From assembly GCA_001789745.1 (NCBI GenBank), contig MGAN01000008.1, positions 28,624 through 66,885 of the forward strand: DNA of 38,262 nucleotides, written 5' to 3'. The stretch's first letter is position 1, and each line of letters begins with the position of its first letter. Position numbers and translations under genes: made by a program. This document shows positions 15,642 through 24,527 of the stretch, piece by piece. A model generated the notes under the pieces. That model saw nothing but the letters and a program-made list of their open reading frames with translations, did not search any database and had not been told where the DNA came from. The stretch is from Candidatus Roizmanbacteria bacterium RIFCSPLOWO2_01_FULL_40_13. GTDB taxonomy: Bacteria; Patescibacteriota; Microgenomatia; UBA1406; GWC2-37-13.

Positions 15642-15965
15642 ATGACGGTCAGGTTTAAGCCCTTGTATCAGCTAATAATAGCTAATTTATTTATGTCTGC
15701 CGTTATTCTCTTTAGATTCCGGTATCTTCCTCCCCAAATTCCACTTTTTTATTCCAATCCTCCCGGCGAGAATCAGCTTGCCGATACCTGGATGATAGGC
15801 ATTCTTCCTTTATTTATGAATTCACTCTTTTTTTTAAATAGATTTATCAATTTTCGTTTATTCAAAAATGAAGAGTTTATCCAAAAAATCTTTCAGTATC
15901 TAAATCTCTTTTTAATTATCAGCTTTACTCTTATTTTTGCCAAAATAATTTTTTTAATAACTTAA
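15642..15965 (+). CDS. Small membrane protein of unknown function
   Basis: A 107-residue protein with three predicted membrane segments (about 10-28, 50-66 and 82-105). The stretch YLPPQIPLFYSNPPGENQLAD resembles the 'LPxxIPxHF/Y' loop of DUF1648-type membrane proteins, but I cannot assign a function. The ATG at 15642 is preceded at six bases by a consensus TATAAT (15630-15635), supporting this start over the in-frame ATG at 15552, whose extra 30 residues are not hydrophobic. Its stop codon directly abuts the ATG of the next gene, so the two are almost certainly co-expressed. Confidence 0.65.
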   Translation: MTVRFKPLYQLIIANLFMSAVILFRFRYLPPQIPLFYSNPPGENQLADTWMIGILPLFMNSLFFLNRFINFRLFKNEEFIQKIFQYLNLFLIISFTLIFAKIIFLIT

Positions 15966-17027
15966 ATGTTGTATTTTATCGTTCTTTTTATTGCCTTCAT
16001 ATTTTCATTTGTTTTTACAATTCCTACAATTTCTCTTGCTAGAAAACTTAAGCTGGTAACTGACAAAAAAAAGCGCTATCATCCGGCTCATACGCATACC
16101 GGCGTTGTTCCACGGGGTGGAGGAATTCCCGTTTATTTGGGTTTATTGATTGCAGTCATACTGTTTGTACCTTTAAATAAGATAATTATTGGAGTATTAG
16201 TTGCTGCGTTCCTTCTGGTATTGGTCGGCACGCTGGATGATTATTTTGACATATCTCCCTATTTTAGATTTCTGATTAATCTTGCAATATCTGCTCTCGC
16301 CATCGGATTTGGCCTGGGCATCCCTTATATCTCCAATCCCTTTGGAGGAGTTATTCAGCTTGATCAGTGGAAAATTACTTTTGATTTTTTCGGTAGACAT
16401 TCAGTCTTAGTCTTAGCCAATATTCTGGCCGTAGTCTGGCTTACTTGGACGATGAATATGGTCAACTGGAGCAAGGGCGTGGATGGACAGTTGCCCGGAT
16501 TTGTCTCCATCGCTGCCTTTTTTCTGGGGCTTTTGTCTCAAAGATTCACTGCTCATGACATCAATGCGCAGACGGTTACGCTATTCTCATTCATAGTGTC
16601 AGGTGCCTTTTTAGGCTTTCTGCCTTTTAATTTTTACCCGCAAAAAATTATGCCAGGTTACGGTGGAGGCACTTTGGCAGGATTTCTTTTAGGCGTGCTT
16701 TCGATTCTTTCTTTTGGCAAAATCGGCACAGCCGCACTAATCCTTGCGATTCCCACCATCGACGCGGTTTACACCATCATCAGACGAGTTAAAAACAAAC
16801 AGTCACCATTCAGAGCGGATTGGGGGCATTTTCATCATCGACTTTTAGAACTTGGCTGGGGGAAAAGAAGAATTGCTGTTTTTTATTGGTCCGTATCTGT
16901 TATTTTAGGCACGGCTAGCCTTTTCCTTAAAGGAATCGAGAAGTTTATCGCTTTTTTAACGACAGCAATTTTACTATTGTCGTTTATCGTAATAATATCA
17001 AAGATCAAAGTGAAATATCAAAACTGA
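15966..17027 (+). CDS. WecA/TagO-like polyprenyl-phosphate sugar-1-phosphate transferase
   Basis: A 353-residue MraY/WecA-superfamily enzyme with about ten membrane segments, expected to load a HexNAc-1-phosphate from a UDP-sugar onto undecaprenyl phosphate and so start surface-glycan synthesis. Visible motifs: RYHPAHTHTGVVPRGGGIPVY near the N-terminus, the Asp pair in GTLDDYFD (about 85-92), NMVNWSKGVDG (164-174) and the WecA/TagO-type HFHHRLLELG near the C-terminus, which MraY lacks. In most relatives the third block reads N-x-x-N-x-x-D-G-x-D-G; here the first Asp is Lys170, while the second Asp is kept. Start abuts the previous stop. Confidence 0.88.
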   Translation: MLYFIVLFIAFIFSFVFTIPTISLARKLKLVTDKKKRYHPAHTHTGVVPRGGGIPVYLGLLIAVILFVPLNKIIIGVLVAAFLLVLVGTLDDYFDISPYFRFLINLAISALAIGFGLGIPYISNPFGGVIQLDQWKITFDFFGRHSVLVLANILAVVWLTWTMNMVNWSKGVDGQLPGFVSIAAFFLGLLSQRFTAHDINAQTVTLFSFIVSGAFLGFLPFNFYPQKIMPGYGGGTLAGFLLGVLSILSFGKIGTAALILAIPTIDAVYTIIRRVKNKQSPFRADWGHFHHRLLELGWGKRRIAVFYWSVSVILGTASLFLKGIEKFIAFLTTAILLLSFIVIISKIKVKYQN

Positions 17028-17087
17028 AAATATTTTTAAATTATAATATGTGGTTTTTGATTTTTGATTTTTAAGTTATGATTTTTT

Positions 17088-18278
17088 ATGAAGTATTTTA
17101 TCAAGACCTTCGGTTGCCAGCAAAACAAAGCCGACTCCGAAAGGATCTCGGCGGCTTTTAAGGCGCGGGGAATGAAGCAGGCCCGAGGATATTCTGACGC
17201 TGACTATGTCATCATCAATACCTGCATGATACGTGAATCCGCTGAGAATCGAGTCTATGGACTGGTAAATAATCTGGCCAAATTAAAATCCAACGGTAAG
17301 CAGCTCAAAATCATTGTCACAGGATGTATGGTGGGGTTGGCATTTAGAGATAAAACAGGGAAATATTTGCAAAAAGTCCGGCGGTCTATGCCTGCGGTTG
17401 ACGAATTTATGCCGATCGAAGAGGTTGGGTTCGACAATCCACCGGTTAGACAAGATCGGGAAAACGCCTGGGTGCCAATTTCCAACGGTTGCAACAATTT
17501 TTGCACTTTTTGCGTAGTTCCCTTCACCCGCGGCCGTGAGATCAGCCGATCATTTAAGGATATCATTGCCGAATGCCTGCATCTAAAACTAAAAGGATAT
17601 AAAAATATAACGCTCTTGGGTCAAAATGTTAACTCTTACGGGGCTGATTTATTACTGCCCTCCTCCGTCATCCCGAACAAAGTGAGGGATCTAGCGACCG
17701 AAGGGAGCGCCAAAATAACATATTTTCAAAACGCAAAACTTTCAACCAATTTTAAACCAGTTTACGTCAAACATCTGGGTCGATACCGCATCCCGACACT
17801 TTTTCCTTACCTGCTTGAGGAAGTAGCCGAAATGGGGTTCAAAAAGGTCGACTTTATCTCTTCAAATCCCTGGGATTTCTCCGACCAACTGATCGATGTT
17901 ATCGCCAGAAATAAAAATATAACGCGAACCATTCATCTTCCAGTCCAATCGGGAGACGACAAAGTCCTTCGCCGCATGAATAGATGGTATACCCGCAACG
18001 AGTATCTAAAGCTGGTCGCGAATTTAAAACTGAAAATTAAAAACTTAGAACTAACAACAGATATTATTGTTGGATTTTGTGGAGAATCCGATGAAGAATT
18101 CAACAACACTGTCAAATTGGTCAATGAAGTGGGGTTTAATAAAGCCTATATCTCCATGTATTCTTCTCGACCTATGACTGCAGCAACCAAAGTTCTAAAA
18201 GACGATATTCCACATGAAGTAAAAAAACACCGCTGGCAAATACTTGAAAATTCAATCAACAAATATCAGTATAATTGA
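17088..18278 (+). CDS. miaB: tRNA methylthiotransferase MiaB, lacking TRAM and carrying a repeat-derived insert
   Basis: MiaB is a radical-SAM enzyme adding a methylthio group to i6A37 of tRNA. The UPF0004 domain shows KTFGCQQNKADSERI and NTCMIRESAENRVYG; the SAM cluster motif is CNNFCTFC followed by VVPFTRGRE; LLGQNVNSYG and HLPVQSGDDKVLRRMNR are also MiaB-like. Two oddities: between NVNSYGADL and FPYLLEEVAEM lie about 50 residues where most MiaB have 10-15, starting with SSVIPNKVRDLATEGS encoded by a GTCATCC-type repeat. The protein ends at residue 396 (ENSINKYQYN), where others continue with the TRAM RNA-binding domain. Frame is open throughout. A TATGAT box lies five bases before the ATG. 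Confidence 0.9.
   Translation: MKYFIKTFGCQQNKADSERISAAFKARGMKQARGYSDADYVIINTCMIRESAENRVYGLVNNLAKLKSNGKQLKIIVTGCMVGLAFRDKTGKYLQKVRRSMPAVDEFMPIEEVGFDNPPVRQDRENAWVPISNGCNNFCTFCVVPFTRGREISRSFKDIIAECLHLKLKGYKNITLLGQNVNSYGADLLLPSSVIPNKVRDLATEGSAKITYFQNAKLSTNFKPVYVKHLGRYRIPTLFPYLLEEVAEMGFKKVDFISSNPWDFSDQLIDVIARNKNITRTIHLPVQSGDDKVLRRMNRWYTRNEYLKLVANLKLKIKNLELTTDIIVGFCGESDEEFNNTVKLVNEVGFNKAYISMYSSRPMTAATKVLKDDIPHEVKKHRWQILENSINKYQYN
17667..17692 (+). repeat. GTCATCC-type repeat inside miaB
   Basis: The 26 bases from GTCATCCCGAAC to GAGGGATCT match the left part of the dispersed GTCATCC family (11701-11777, 22832-22857). It is read in frame as VIPNKVRDL. Confidence 0.65.
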
Positions 18279-18300
18279 ACGCGGGGCATAATTCCCAAGT

Positions 18301-20850
18301 TCAATTGCTCATTTTATTTTTATTTGCAAATCTCGAATTAACTCTTAACGTCTCCAATGCTTGGTCAATACTTCTCGCAAGACCTTGAGGTGTATTTTTA
18401 CTTAATAAAACTTCAACTTCTTTTTCTCTTCCAACTCCACAAATTGGTACTATTACCTGAAGAATTCGGCGAAGGAGCATGTTTGCCAATCCGCCTGCCC
18501 TTTGCAATAATAGCGGCCATGTTTCTACAAACCAACTGATAGCGATTTCTTTTGCTTGAGGATTTTTGGCTATGGAACTAATCGCATATGGTAAAAATGC
18601 AAATGGAACCTCTTTATCAAGTGAAAATTTCAGCGCCGCCTTAATCAATTTTTTATTTCTTGTATAACCAAGCGCCATAAGCATTTTTACCTTTTCTTCC
18701 TGTACTTCGGAATCCATGTAAAAATTTTTAATAATAGAGTAATTTTCATCGCTAAAGCTTACCGAAGAAGAATAAACCACGGCTCTTAAATCAGAATGTA
18801 GCGATCTTTCTTCTTTTAAATATTGCGTAAACTTTTTGTTTATAAACTCTTTTGCATCATTGTCCTCAAACAAACTAAGCGATGATAAGGCGGTAGATCT
18901 TAAGTATGTATCAACTACTGCTTCGCTTTTTTGCGGCTCATATCCTACCTTACCCAAGGCTCTGTTGGATAACAATGTCGCTAATTTTCTTGAAATATCA
19001 TCACCTGCGAGTAAATTAATTCTGGTTAGCTTTGCGATTAAATAATGCAAGACAACGCTTGATTTTTCTCCAGCATAATATATATCGATATATTGATACA
19101 GTTCGGACAAATTTTTTTTACCGGTTAAAATTAAGGCAAATAAATCGTGTATCATGCCCAACTTTTCCTGGTCGTTCAAAAATTGAATATTTTGTCCCAA
19201 TTTTCTAAGAAGATCTTTTGCATAATCAGTGATAAAAAAATTGGAATAGTTTTTATTTAGATTTATGTATTCGATATCTCCAGTAGTTTCAATCTTCATT
19301 TCCTTCTTATCTAAAAGATTTGTACCATCCAATCCACGGCCGTTGCCAAGATGGTAAGGTATAATCCATTTTTGTTTCAGATCTGCGTCTCCTTTTTCAA
19401 ATAAAAATCTCGACTGTTCTAAATCAATAACATTATTTCTCAATTCAACCTTAACTTTGGGAAAACCTACTTGATTTATAAAGCTCTGCATAATTTTGAC
19501 AACGGGTTTATCCGATACGGATTTCAATGAACTCCATAGATCTTTGGCCTCCGCATTCAGATATAAGAATCGTTTAATATAATCTCTCAATCCCTCTCTG
19601 AAACTTTTCTCTCCCAGGTATAGATCTAGCATCCGTAAAATACTGCCCCCTTTGGAGTAGGCTATCTCATCAAACAGTTCATCAAGCTCATTTGTATTTT
19701 TGACATTGACTTTAATAGGATGTGAGGACTTCAGACTGTCCAAAGCCATACCTTCATAAACCGTGTCTGCAACATATTGCGGCCAGATACTCCACTCCGG
19801 CCAAAAGTGATTGAGCGCTTTATTTGCCATGTAAGTGGCAAAACTTTCATTAAGCCACAGGTCATCCCACCACTTCATCGTCACCAGATTGCCAAACCAC
19901 TGATGCACTAACTCATGCGCTATGATTTCCGCGATTCTCTGCATTGTCGCTTTAGAACTTTTTTCCGGGTAAAAAAGCAGGGCGTTTTCCCGGAAAGTTA
20001 TCGCTCCCCAATTCTCCATTGCGCCCGAAGCAAAATCGGGTACCGCAATCAGGTCGAGTTTTTTTAAGGGATAGGGATTATCAAAATACTCCTCGTAATA
20101 CTTGAGGAATTTTTTTGCGCATTTTAAGGCAAATCTGCCGAATTTACTTTTCCCTGGTGTAGTTACAATCCGTAAAATAACATCCCTGTATTTATCCTGC
20201 AAAAACTCAAATTTTCCCACTCCCAAATACAGTAAATATGTCGACATTAAAGGAGTGGTTTCAAAAAAAACAATTTTTTTTTCATTTTGGCCTACCCTGA
20301 CGGAATCTTGAACTCCCGAGGTTAAATATGGCTTTGCGACGGCTTTAAAATGGTATTTTTTAATTCTTTTAGGAAGTGTGTTTGAAATCGATATCAAATT
20401 TTCATCAATGATTAAATTAACATTAAATGTAGCCTTATAAGCTGGGTTGTCTATACAAGGAAAGGCTCGTCTGCTATCTGCTGCTTCAAATTGAGTTGTA
20501 GCCAGATATTTTTCTTTCCCGTCTGTAGTATATTTACTTCTATAAAATCCGACCAGATTATCATTTAAGACTCCCTCAAACTCAAGATAAAGCTGAAACT
20601 TTCCCCTTTTTAATTCTTCTTTTAGCAAAATTATCAGCTTTTCTTCTTTTTCTATTGCCCGATATGACTTAATTAAGTTTTTTTTAGCAATTAACAATTC
20701 ACAATCAACAATTTTCAAATCTGCCGCATCCAGGATAATTTCCCTTATGTTTTCCTGAGTCTTAAAGTTAAGAATTTCCCAACCTTTAAAGGTAAAATTC
20801 TTCAAATCAGGCTCAAAAGTAAGATTGTAATTTATCGGTCTTATTGTCAT
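18301..20850 (-). CDS. pepN: Aminopeptidase N, M1 family
   Basis: A zinc metallo-aminopeptidase of 849 residues that removes N-terminal amino acids from peptides. The family signatures are clear: GAMENWGAITF for substrate N-terminus recognition, and HELVH (312-316) with the third zinc ligand Glu in WLNESFA (about 335). The C-terminal ERAP1-like helical domain follows. No signal peptide is seen, so it is probably cytosolic. ATG at 20850 was chosen over a GTG at 20868 because the latter lies inside the probable -10 region. Residues around 500 (WIIPYHLGNGRGLDGTNLLDKK) carry a short insert encoded by a palindrome also found in argS. It converges with miaB, 22 bases apart. Confidence 0.95.
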   Translation of the reverse strand: MTIRPINYNLTFEPDLKNFTFKGWEILNFKTQENIREIILDAADLKIVDCELLIAKKNLIKSYRAIEKEEKLIILLKEELKRGKFQLYLEFEGVLNDNLVGFYRSKYTTDGKEKYLATTQFEAADSRRAFPCIDNPAYKATFNVNLIIDENLISISNTLPKRIKKYHFKAVAKPYLTSGVQDSVRVGQNEKKIVFFETTPLMSTYLLYLGVGKFEFLQDKYRDVILRIVTTPGKSKFGRFALKCAKKFLKYYEEYFDNPYPLKKLDLIAVPDFASGAMENWGAITFRENALLFYPEKSSKATMQRIAEIIAHELVHQWFGNLVTMKWWDDLWLNESFATYMANKALNHFWPEWSIWPQYVADTVYEGMALDSLKSSHPIKVNVKNTNELDELFDEIAYSKGGSILRMLDLYLGEKSFREGLRDYIKRFLYLNAEAKDLWSSLKSVSDKPVVKIMQSFINQVGFPKVKVELRNNVIDLEQSRFLFEKGDADLKQKWIIPYHLGNGRGLDGTNLLDKKEMKIETTGDIEYINLNKNYSNFFITDYAKDLLRKLGQNIQFLNDQEKLGMIHDLFALILTGKKNLSELYQYIDIYYAGEKSSVVLHYLIAKLTRINLLAGDDISRKLATLLSNRALGKVGYEPQKSEAVVDTYLRSTALSSLSLFEDNDAKEFINKKFTQYLKEERSLHSDLRAVVYSSSVSFSDENYSIIKNFYMDSEVQEEKVKMLMALGYTRNKKLIKAALKFSLDKEVPFAFLPYAISSIAKNPQAKEIAISWFVETWPLLLQRAGGLANMLLRRILQVIVPICGVGREKEVEVLLSKNTPQGLARSIDQALETLRVNSRFANKNKMSN
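19323..19356 (-). repeat. GRGLDG-coding palindrome inside pepN
   Basis: A 34-base palindrome with perfect 7-base ends TACCATC/GATGGTA. On the coding strand its core is ACGGCCGTGGATTGGATGGTA, of which 19 of 21 bases match the element in argS (29179-29217), in the same strand sense and reading frame. Confidence 0.75.
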
Positions 20851-20900
20851 GTCAAGTAATATTATCACACAAATTGCTCTTCCTTTGCTAAAATTATTTA

Positions 20901-21914
20901 ATGATTCTTTTAGTTACGGGTGGCGCCGGCTTTATCGGCTCCAATTTTATTCTATACTGGTTGAAAAAATACCCTGAGGATAAAATTATTAACTTAGACA
21001 AACTTACATATGCCGGCAACCTCGACAATCTTAAAAGCATCGAAAAAAATCCAAATCATTTGTTTATCAAAGGAGATATTTGCAATAGGGACCTGGTCAA
21101 CTCTTTAATAAAAAACAATAAAGTAAATACGGTTGTCCATTTTGCAGCGGAAAGTCATGTTGACAGATCGATTTTGGATCCTGCCCCTTTCATCAAAACC
21201 AATATCGAAGGCACTTACGTTCTCCTCGAAGCAGCCGTCAAGAATAAAGTTGCCAAATTTCACCATATTTCGACCGACGAAGTTTTCGGGACATTAGAGC
21301 TTAATAGCAAAGAAAAATTTAATGAAAAAACTCCCTACGATCCCCGCAGCCCATACTCTGCCTCAAAAGCCGCATCCGACCATTTGGTGCGGGCCTACCA
21401 CATCACTTTTGGTTTACCTATTACTATCTCCAATTGCTCCAATAATTTCGGACCTTTTCAATTCCCTGAAAAAGTTATCGCTTTAGCAATTACCAATATT
21501 ATTGAAGATAAAAAGGTCCCCGTCTACGGAGACGGACTGTATGTCCGCGACTGGCTTTACGTTACAGATCATTGTCGGGCGATAGACCTTATTCTTAAAA
21601 AAGGTATATCAGGCGAAACGTATTTTGTCGGCGGACTCACAAGGGATATTTCTAACTTGGATGTGATTAAAATAATTATCAAGCTTATGGGGAAAGATGA
21701 AAGTTTTGTCCAATTTGTCAAAGACCGTCCGGGTCATGACCGCCGCTACGCCATCGATTGGAGGAAAATAAAAAATGAGCTTGGTTGGAGCCCTAAACAC
21801 GACTTCGATCAAGGGCTGAAACTAACGGTCGAATGGTACAAAAAAAATCTTGCCTGGTGGAAAAAATTAAAGAACGCAAAATTTCAGGATTATTACCAAC
21901 TGCAATATGCTTAA
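20901..21914 (+). CDS. rmlB: dTDP-glucose 4,6-dehydratase
   Basis: RmlB makes dTDP-4-keto-6-deoxyglucose from dTDP-glucose, the second step toward dTDP-rhamnose. The 337-residue short-chain dehydrogenase/reductase has the NAD motif TGGAGFIGSNF, FAAESHVDRSI, the catalytic STDEVFG with its Asp-Glu pair, the YSASKAASD Tyr-Lys pair, and NCSNNFGPFQFPEK, all diagnostic for RmlB rather than other epimerases. A TAAAAT box lies six bases before the ATG. The gene overlaps rmlD by eight bases. RmlA and RmlC are not in the window. Confidence 0.95.
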   Translation: MILLVTGGAGFIGSNFILYWLKKYPEDKIINLDKLTYAGNLDNLKSIEKNPNHLFIKGDICNRDLVNSLIKNNKVNTVVHFAAESHVDRSILDPAPFIKTNIEGTYVLLEAAVKNKVAKFHHISTDEVFGTLELNSKEKFNEKTPYDPRSPYSASKAASDHLVRAYHITFGLPITISNCSNNFGPFQFPEKVIALAITNIIEDKKVPVYGDGLYVRDWLYVTDHCRAIDLILKKGISGETYFVGGLTRDISNLDVIKIIIKLMGKDESFVQFVKDRPGHDRRYAIDWRKIKNELGWSPKHDFDQGLKLTVEWYKKNLAWWKKLKNAKFQDYYQLQYA

Positions 21915-22749
21915 AATTGCCTTAACCGGAGCTGACGGAATGGTCGGTTCGAGAATAGTCGAACTTCTCAATCCCGATTTCCAGTTTATTCCTCTGTATC
22001 AATCAAAGATGGATATTACGGAAAAACCGCAAGTCCAGAAAAAATTAAGCAATCTTGATTTCGATATTTTTCTTCATCTTGCAGCCTATACCAATGTCGC
22101 GGGAGCAGAACAGCATAAGGAATTGGCCTATAAAATAAATCGAGACGGAACTAGAAATATCTTTGAAATCGTCGATAACAAGAAGAAAAAATTCATCTAT
22201 GTCTCTTCCGACTTTATCTTTGACGGCAAAAACCCTCCCTACTTTGAAGACTCTAAGCCCAATCCCCAAGACGTCTATGCCTCTTCAAAATACGCTGGAG
22301 AAAAAATAGTCAAAGACCGCGCCATGATTATAAGAATCGCTTATCCCTACCGAGCAGATTTTGCGTCCAAAAAAGATTTCTTCCGAACTTTCAAATCCCT
22401 CCTTGAGCAAAATAAACGCCTCGTCGCCATTAACGACTCTCTGTTGACTCCTACCTTCATCGATGATATCGCCTATTGTCTTAAGTATCTCATTAATAAT
22501 TTTTCCCCTGAAATTTTTCATTTGGTGGGAAGCGCGCCGCTTTCACCATACCGTGCCGCTATACAGATTGCCGACAAATTTTCTCTTGATAAATCATTAA
22601 TCGGCAAAACTACTCATGCAGAGTATGTTAAATTAAAACCCGGTCTCCCCAAACTCTCTGACATCAGAAGCAAAAAAAATAATTTTTATAAAATGAAAAG
22701 TTTTAAAGAAGGACTCTCCGAAATTGCAAAGCAACTTCAGAATTTCTAA
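21907..22749 (+). CDS. rmlD: dTDP-4-dehydrorhamnose reductase family protein
   Basis: A 280-residue extended SDR enzyme of the RmlD type, expected to reduce the 4-keto group in the last step to dTDP-rhamnose. It shows LTGADGMVGSRIVELL (a variant GxxGxxG), HLAAYTNVAGAEQHKELAYKIN, the VSSDFIFDGKNPPYFE block typical of RmlD, and the YASSKYAGE Tyr-x-x-x-Lys pair. It overlaps rmlB by eight bases, indicating coupled translation and pathway linkage. Assignment to rhamnose rather than another deoxysugar depends on the missing rmlC homologue and is therefore somewhat open. Confidence 0.85.
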   Translation: MLKIALTGADGMVGSRIVELLNPDFQFIPLYQSKMDITEKPQVQKKLSNLDFDIFLHLAAYTNVAGAEQHKELAYKINRDGTRNIFEIVDNKKKKFIYVSSDFIFDGKNPPYFEDSKPNPQDVYASSKYAGEKIVKDRAMIIRIAYPYRADFASKKDFFRTFKSLLEQNKRLVAINDSLLTPTFIDDIAYCLKYLINNFSPEIFHLVGSAPLSPYRAAIQIADKFSLDKSLIGKTTHAEYVKLKPGLPKLSDIRSKKNNFYKMKSFKEGLSEIAKQLQNF

Positions 22750-22831
22750 TATCTAATTTCTAAATAAATCCTAAATTAATTCAAAATAACAAATATAGTC
22801 AGCGCAAAACAAAATGACCGGTTTTGATAAA

Positions 22832-22996
22832 TGTCATGCTGAACTTGTTTCAGCATCTATACCCCCTCTTAGTTAATTTTGCAAATTGTCAACTAAAGTC
22901 ATCTTATCAAATCAACTAAGGAGGGGTATATACTGATTGCGATTTCAATTAACAGAAGTATAAACAACAAGATCCTGAAATAAATTCAGGATGACA
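22832..22996. repeat. TGTCATGCTG...AGGATGACA palindrome interrupted by element R2
   Basis: Left arm TGTCATGCTGAACTTG with CAGCATC (22832-22857) and right arm GATCCTGAAATAAATTCAGG with ATGACA (22971-22996) look like the two halves of one GTCATCC-family palindrome. R2 plus about eight bases sits exactly between them, in what would be the loop. Confidence 0.65.
22858..22962 (+). repeat. Two-hairpin TATACCC element, copy R2
   Basis: 105 bases, differing from R1 at only a few positions (TATACCCCCTCTTAGTTAA on the left arm; CATC for TATC inside; AACAG for AATAG in the second hairpin). Same orientation relative to flanking genes as R1. A partial third member of this subtype begins at 38243. Confidence 0.8.
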
Positions 22997-23090
22997 AATA
23001 TGACATTTCGTATTGCTGTAACTATACTAAATTCAAAACTATCATATTTCAGATTTTTTTAGAATTTAGGATTTGGTGTTTAGAAATTTG

Positions 23091-23099
23091 TGTTATCAT
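23091..23099 (+). promoter_or_regulatory. Extended -10 promoter of ugd
   Basis: TGT-TATCAT, an extended -10 box, ends eight bases before the ugd ATG; no Shine-Dalgarno site lies in between. A near-leaderless transcript is predicted. Confidence 0.5.
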
Positions 23100-23107
23100 A
23101 TTGACTT

Positions 23108-24406
23108 ATGACTCTAACTTTTATCGGACACGGCTATGTTGGCTTGGTTACGGCTTGCATCCTGGCAGATTTTGGCAATAATGTTTGGGTGATCGGACAT
23201 ACGCAAGAAAAAATTGATCGCTTGAAAAAAGGCGATCCTATCATTTTCGAGCCTGGTTTAACTGAACTTCTGCATAAGAATCTCAAAGCGAATCGAATCC
23301 GTTTTACCTTGGATTACGACCAGGCTATTCCTCAATCCCAGATCGTCTTTATCGCCGTGGGCACTCCCTCAACCAACGGAGGCGATGCGGATCTATCGGC
23401 CGTATTTAAAGTCGCCAAAAGAATAGCTAAGCATCTGGGAACGGAGTTTACGACTATATCATGTAAAAGCACTGTACCAGTTGGTACTAATAAAAAAATA
23501 GAAAGTATCCTGCAGGCAGAAAAAGGCAGAAACACTTCGGTTGCGGTTGCATCATGTCCTGAATTTTTGCGGGAAGGCAGTGCAATTTACGATACCCTCA
23601 ATCCCGACCGTATCGTCATCGGTTGTGACTCTAAAAAAGCTGCCGATCTGCTGTTGGAATTACATCGGCCGATCAATGGAAAACGGGTAGTCACCGATCT
23701 TGCTTCGGCCGAGCTAATCAAATATACGGCCAATGCAATGCTCGCCACTAAGATTTCTTTCGCCAACCTGATTTCATTTTTCTGTGAAAAAACTGGGGCC
23801 GATGTGGAAAATGTTTTGGATGCCGTTGGGCTTGATAAAAGAATCGGTCGTATTTTTATGGATCCGGGTGTTGGCTATGGAGGATCCTGTTTACCCAAAG
23901 ATGTCAGAGCTTTAACTAGAATGGGATTTAATCTAAATATCAATACCGACTTTCTTGAAAATATTAATGACATTAATATCAGCGCCCAAAAATATTTTAT
24001 CCAAAAAATACTCAATAACGCCAAAAGCAAAAAAGTTACCATCTGGGGACTCACATTTAAACCCAACACCGACGATGTCAGGGAAGCTCCTTCCTTATTT
24101 ATTATCTCTGCGCTTTTAAAAAATAAGTACAAAATTTCCGTTTACGATCCCGTTGGGATAAGCAATGTCAAGCAGGAGTTTGGCGATAGAATCAAGTATT
24201 TTGAAGACCCTTATGGCGCGCTTCAAGACTCATCCGCCCTTATCATCCTGACCGAATGGAACGAATTTCGTCAGGTTGATCTGGGAAAAATAAAAAAAAC
24301 CATGCGCCATCCTCTGATCATTGACGGCCGGAATATTTACAATCCTGACTTGATGAAAAAACTCGGATTCAAATACTATTCCGTCGGTCGAAAACCGATA
24401 AAATAA
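23108..24406 (+). CDS. ugd: UDP-glucose 6-dehydrogenase
   Basis: Ugd oxidises UDP-glucose to UDP-glucuronate with two NAD+. The 432-residue protein has the N-terminal Rossmann motif FIGHGYVGLVTA (GxGxxG), SKSTVPVGT-equivalent SCKSTVPVGTNK, CPEFLREGSAI, the helix ELIKYTANAMLATKISFANL, and the catalytic Cys in GVGYGGSCLPKD (about residue 260). The C-terminal UDP-binding domain contains KVTIWGLTFKPNTDDVREAPS. Its product is the substrate of the UDP-xylose synthase encoded next, so the pair forms a short pathway. Normal length. Confidence 0.96.
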   Translation: MTLTFIGHGYVGLVTACILADFGNNVWVIGHTQEKIDRLKKGDPIIFEPGLTELLHKNLKANRIRFTLDYDQAIPQSQIVFIAVGTPSTNGGDADLSAVFKVAKRIAKHLGTEFTTISCKSTVPVGTNKKIESILQAEKGRNTSVAVASCPEFLREGSAIYDTLNPDRIVIGCDSKKAADLLLELHRPINGKRVVTDLASAELIKYTANAMLATKISFANLISFFCEKTGADVENVLDAVGLDKRIGRIFMDPGVGYGGSCLPKDVRALTRMGFNLNINTDFLENINDINISAQKYFIQKILNNAKSKKVTIWGLTFKPNTDDVREAPSLFIISALLKNKYKISVYDPVGISNVKQEFGDRIKYFEDPYGALQDSSALIILTEWNEFRQVDLGKIKKTMRHPLIIDGRNIYNPDLMKKLGFKYYSVGRKPIK

Positions 24407-24424
24407 TACGAATATTCTAATATT

Positions 24425-24470
24425 AACCACCCCTTAATCCCCTCCTTGATAAGGAGAAGAAACAGGGGAG
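24425..24470. repeat. AACCACCCC...AGGGGAG palindromic repeat, copy 2
   Basis: AACCACCCCTTAATCCCCTC, then CTTGATAAGGAG and AAGAAACAGGGGAG. It matches 9962-10010 closely; the right inner arm has decayed (GGAGAAG for GGAGGGG). Confidence 0.65.
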
Positions 24471-24527
24471 ACATTAGCATAATTTGTGGTATTCGCATAA
24501 AAATTCGCCGCATTCGTATTAAATTTT

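Larger units (their letters stand above)
22750..23107. other. 358-base non-coding spacer made of repeats
   Basis: No gene seen. It holds AT-rich CTAATTTCTAAATAAATCC units, a GCGCAAAACAAAATGACCGG segment that recurs at the right window edge, an interrupted GTCATGCTG palindrome (22832-22996) with the two-hairpin element R2 in its loop, more AT-rich units and, at 23091-23099, an extended -10 box for ugd. Confidence 0.7.
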
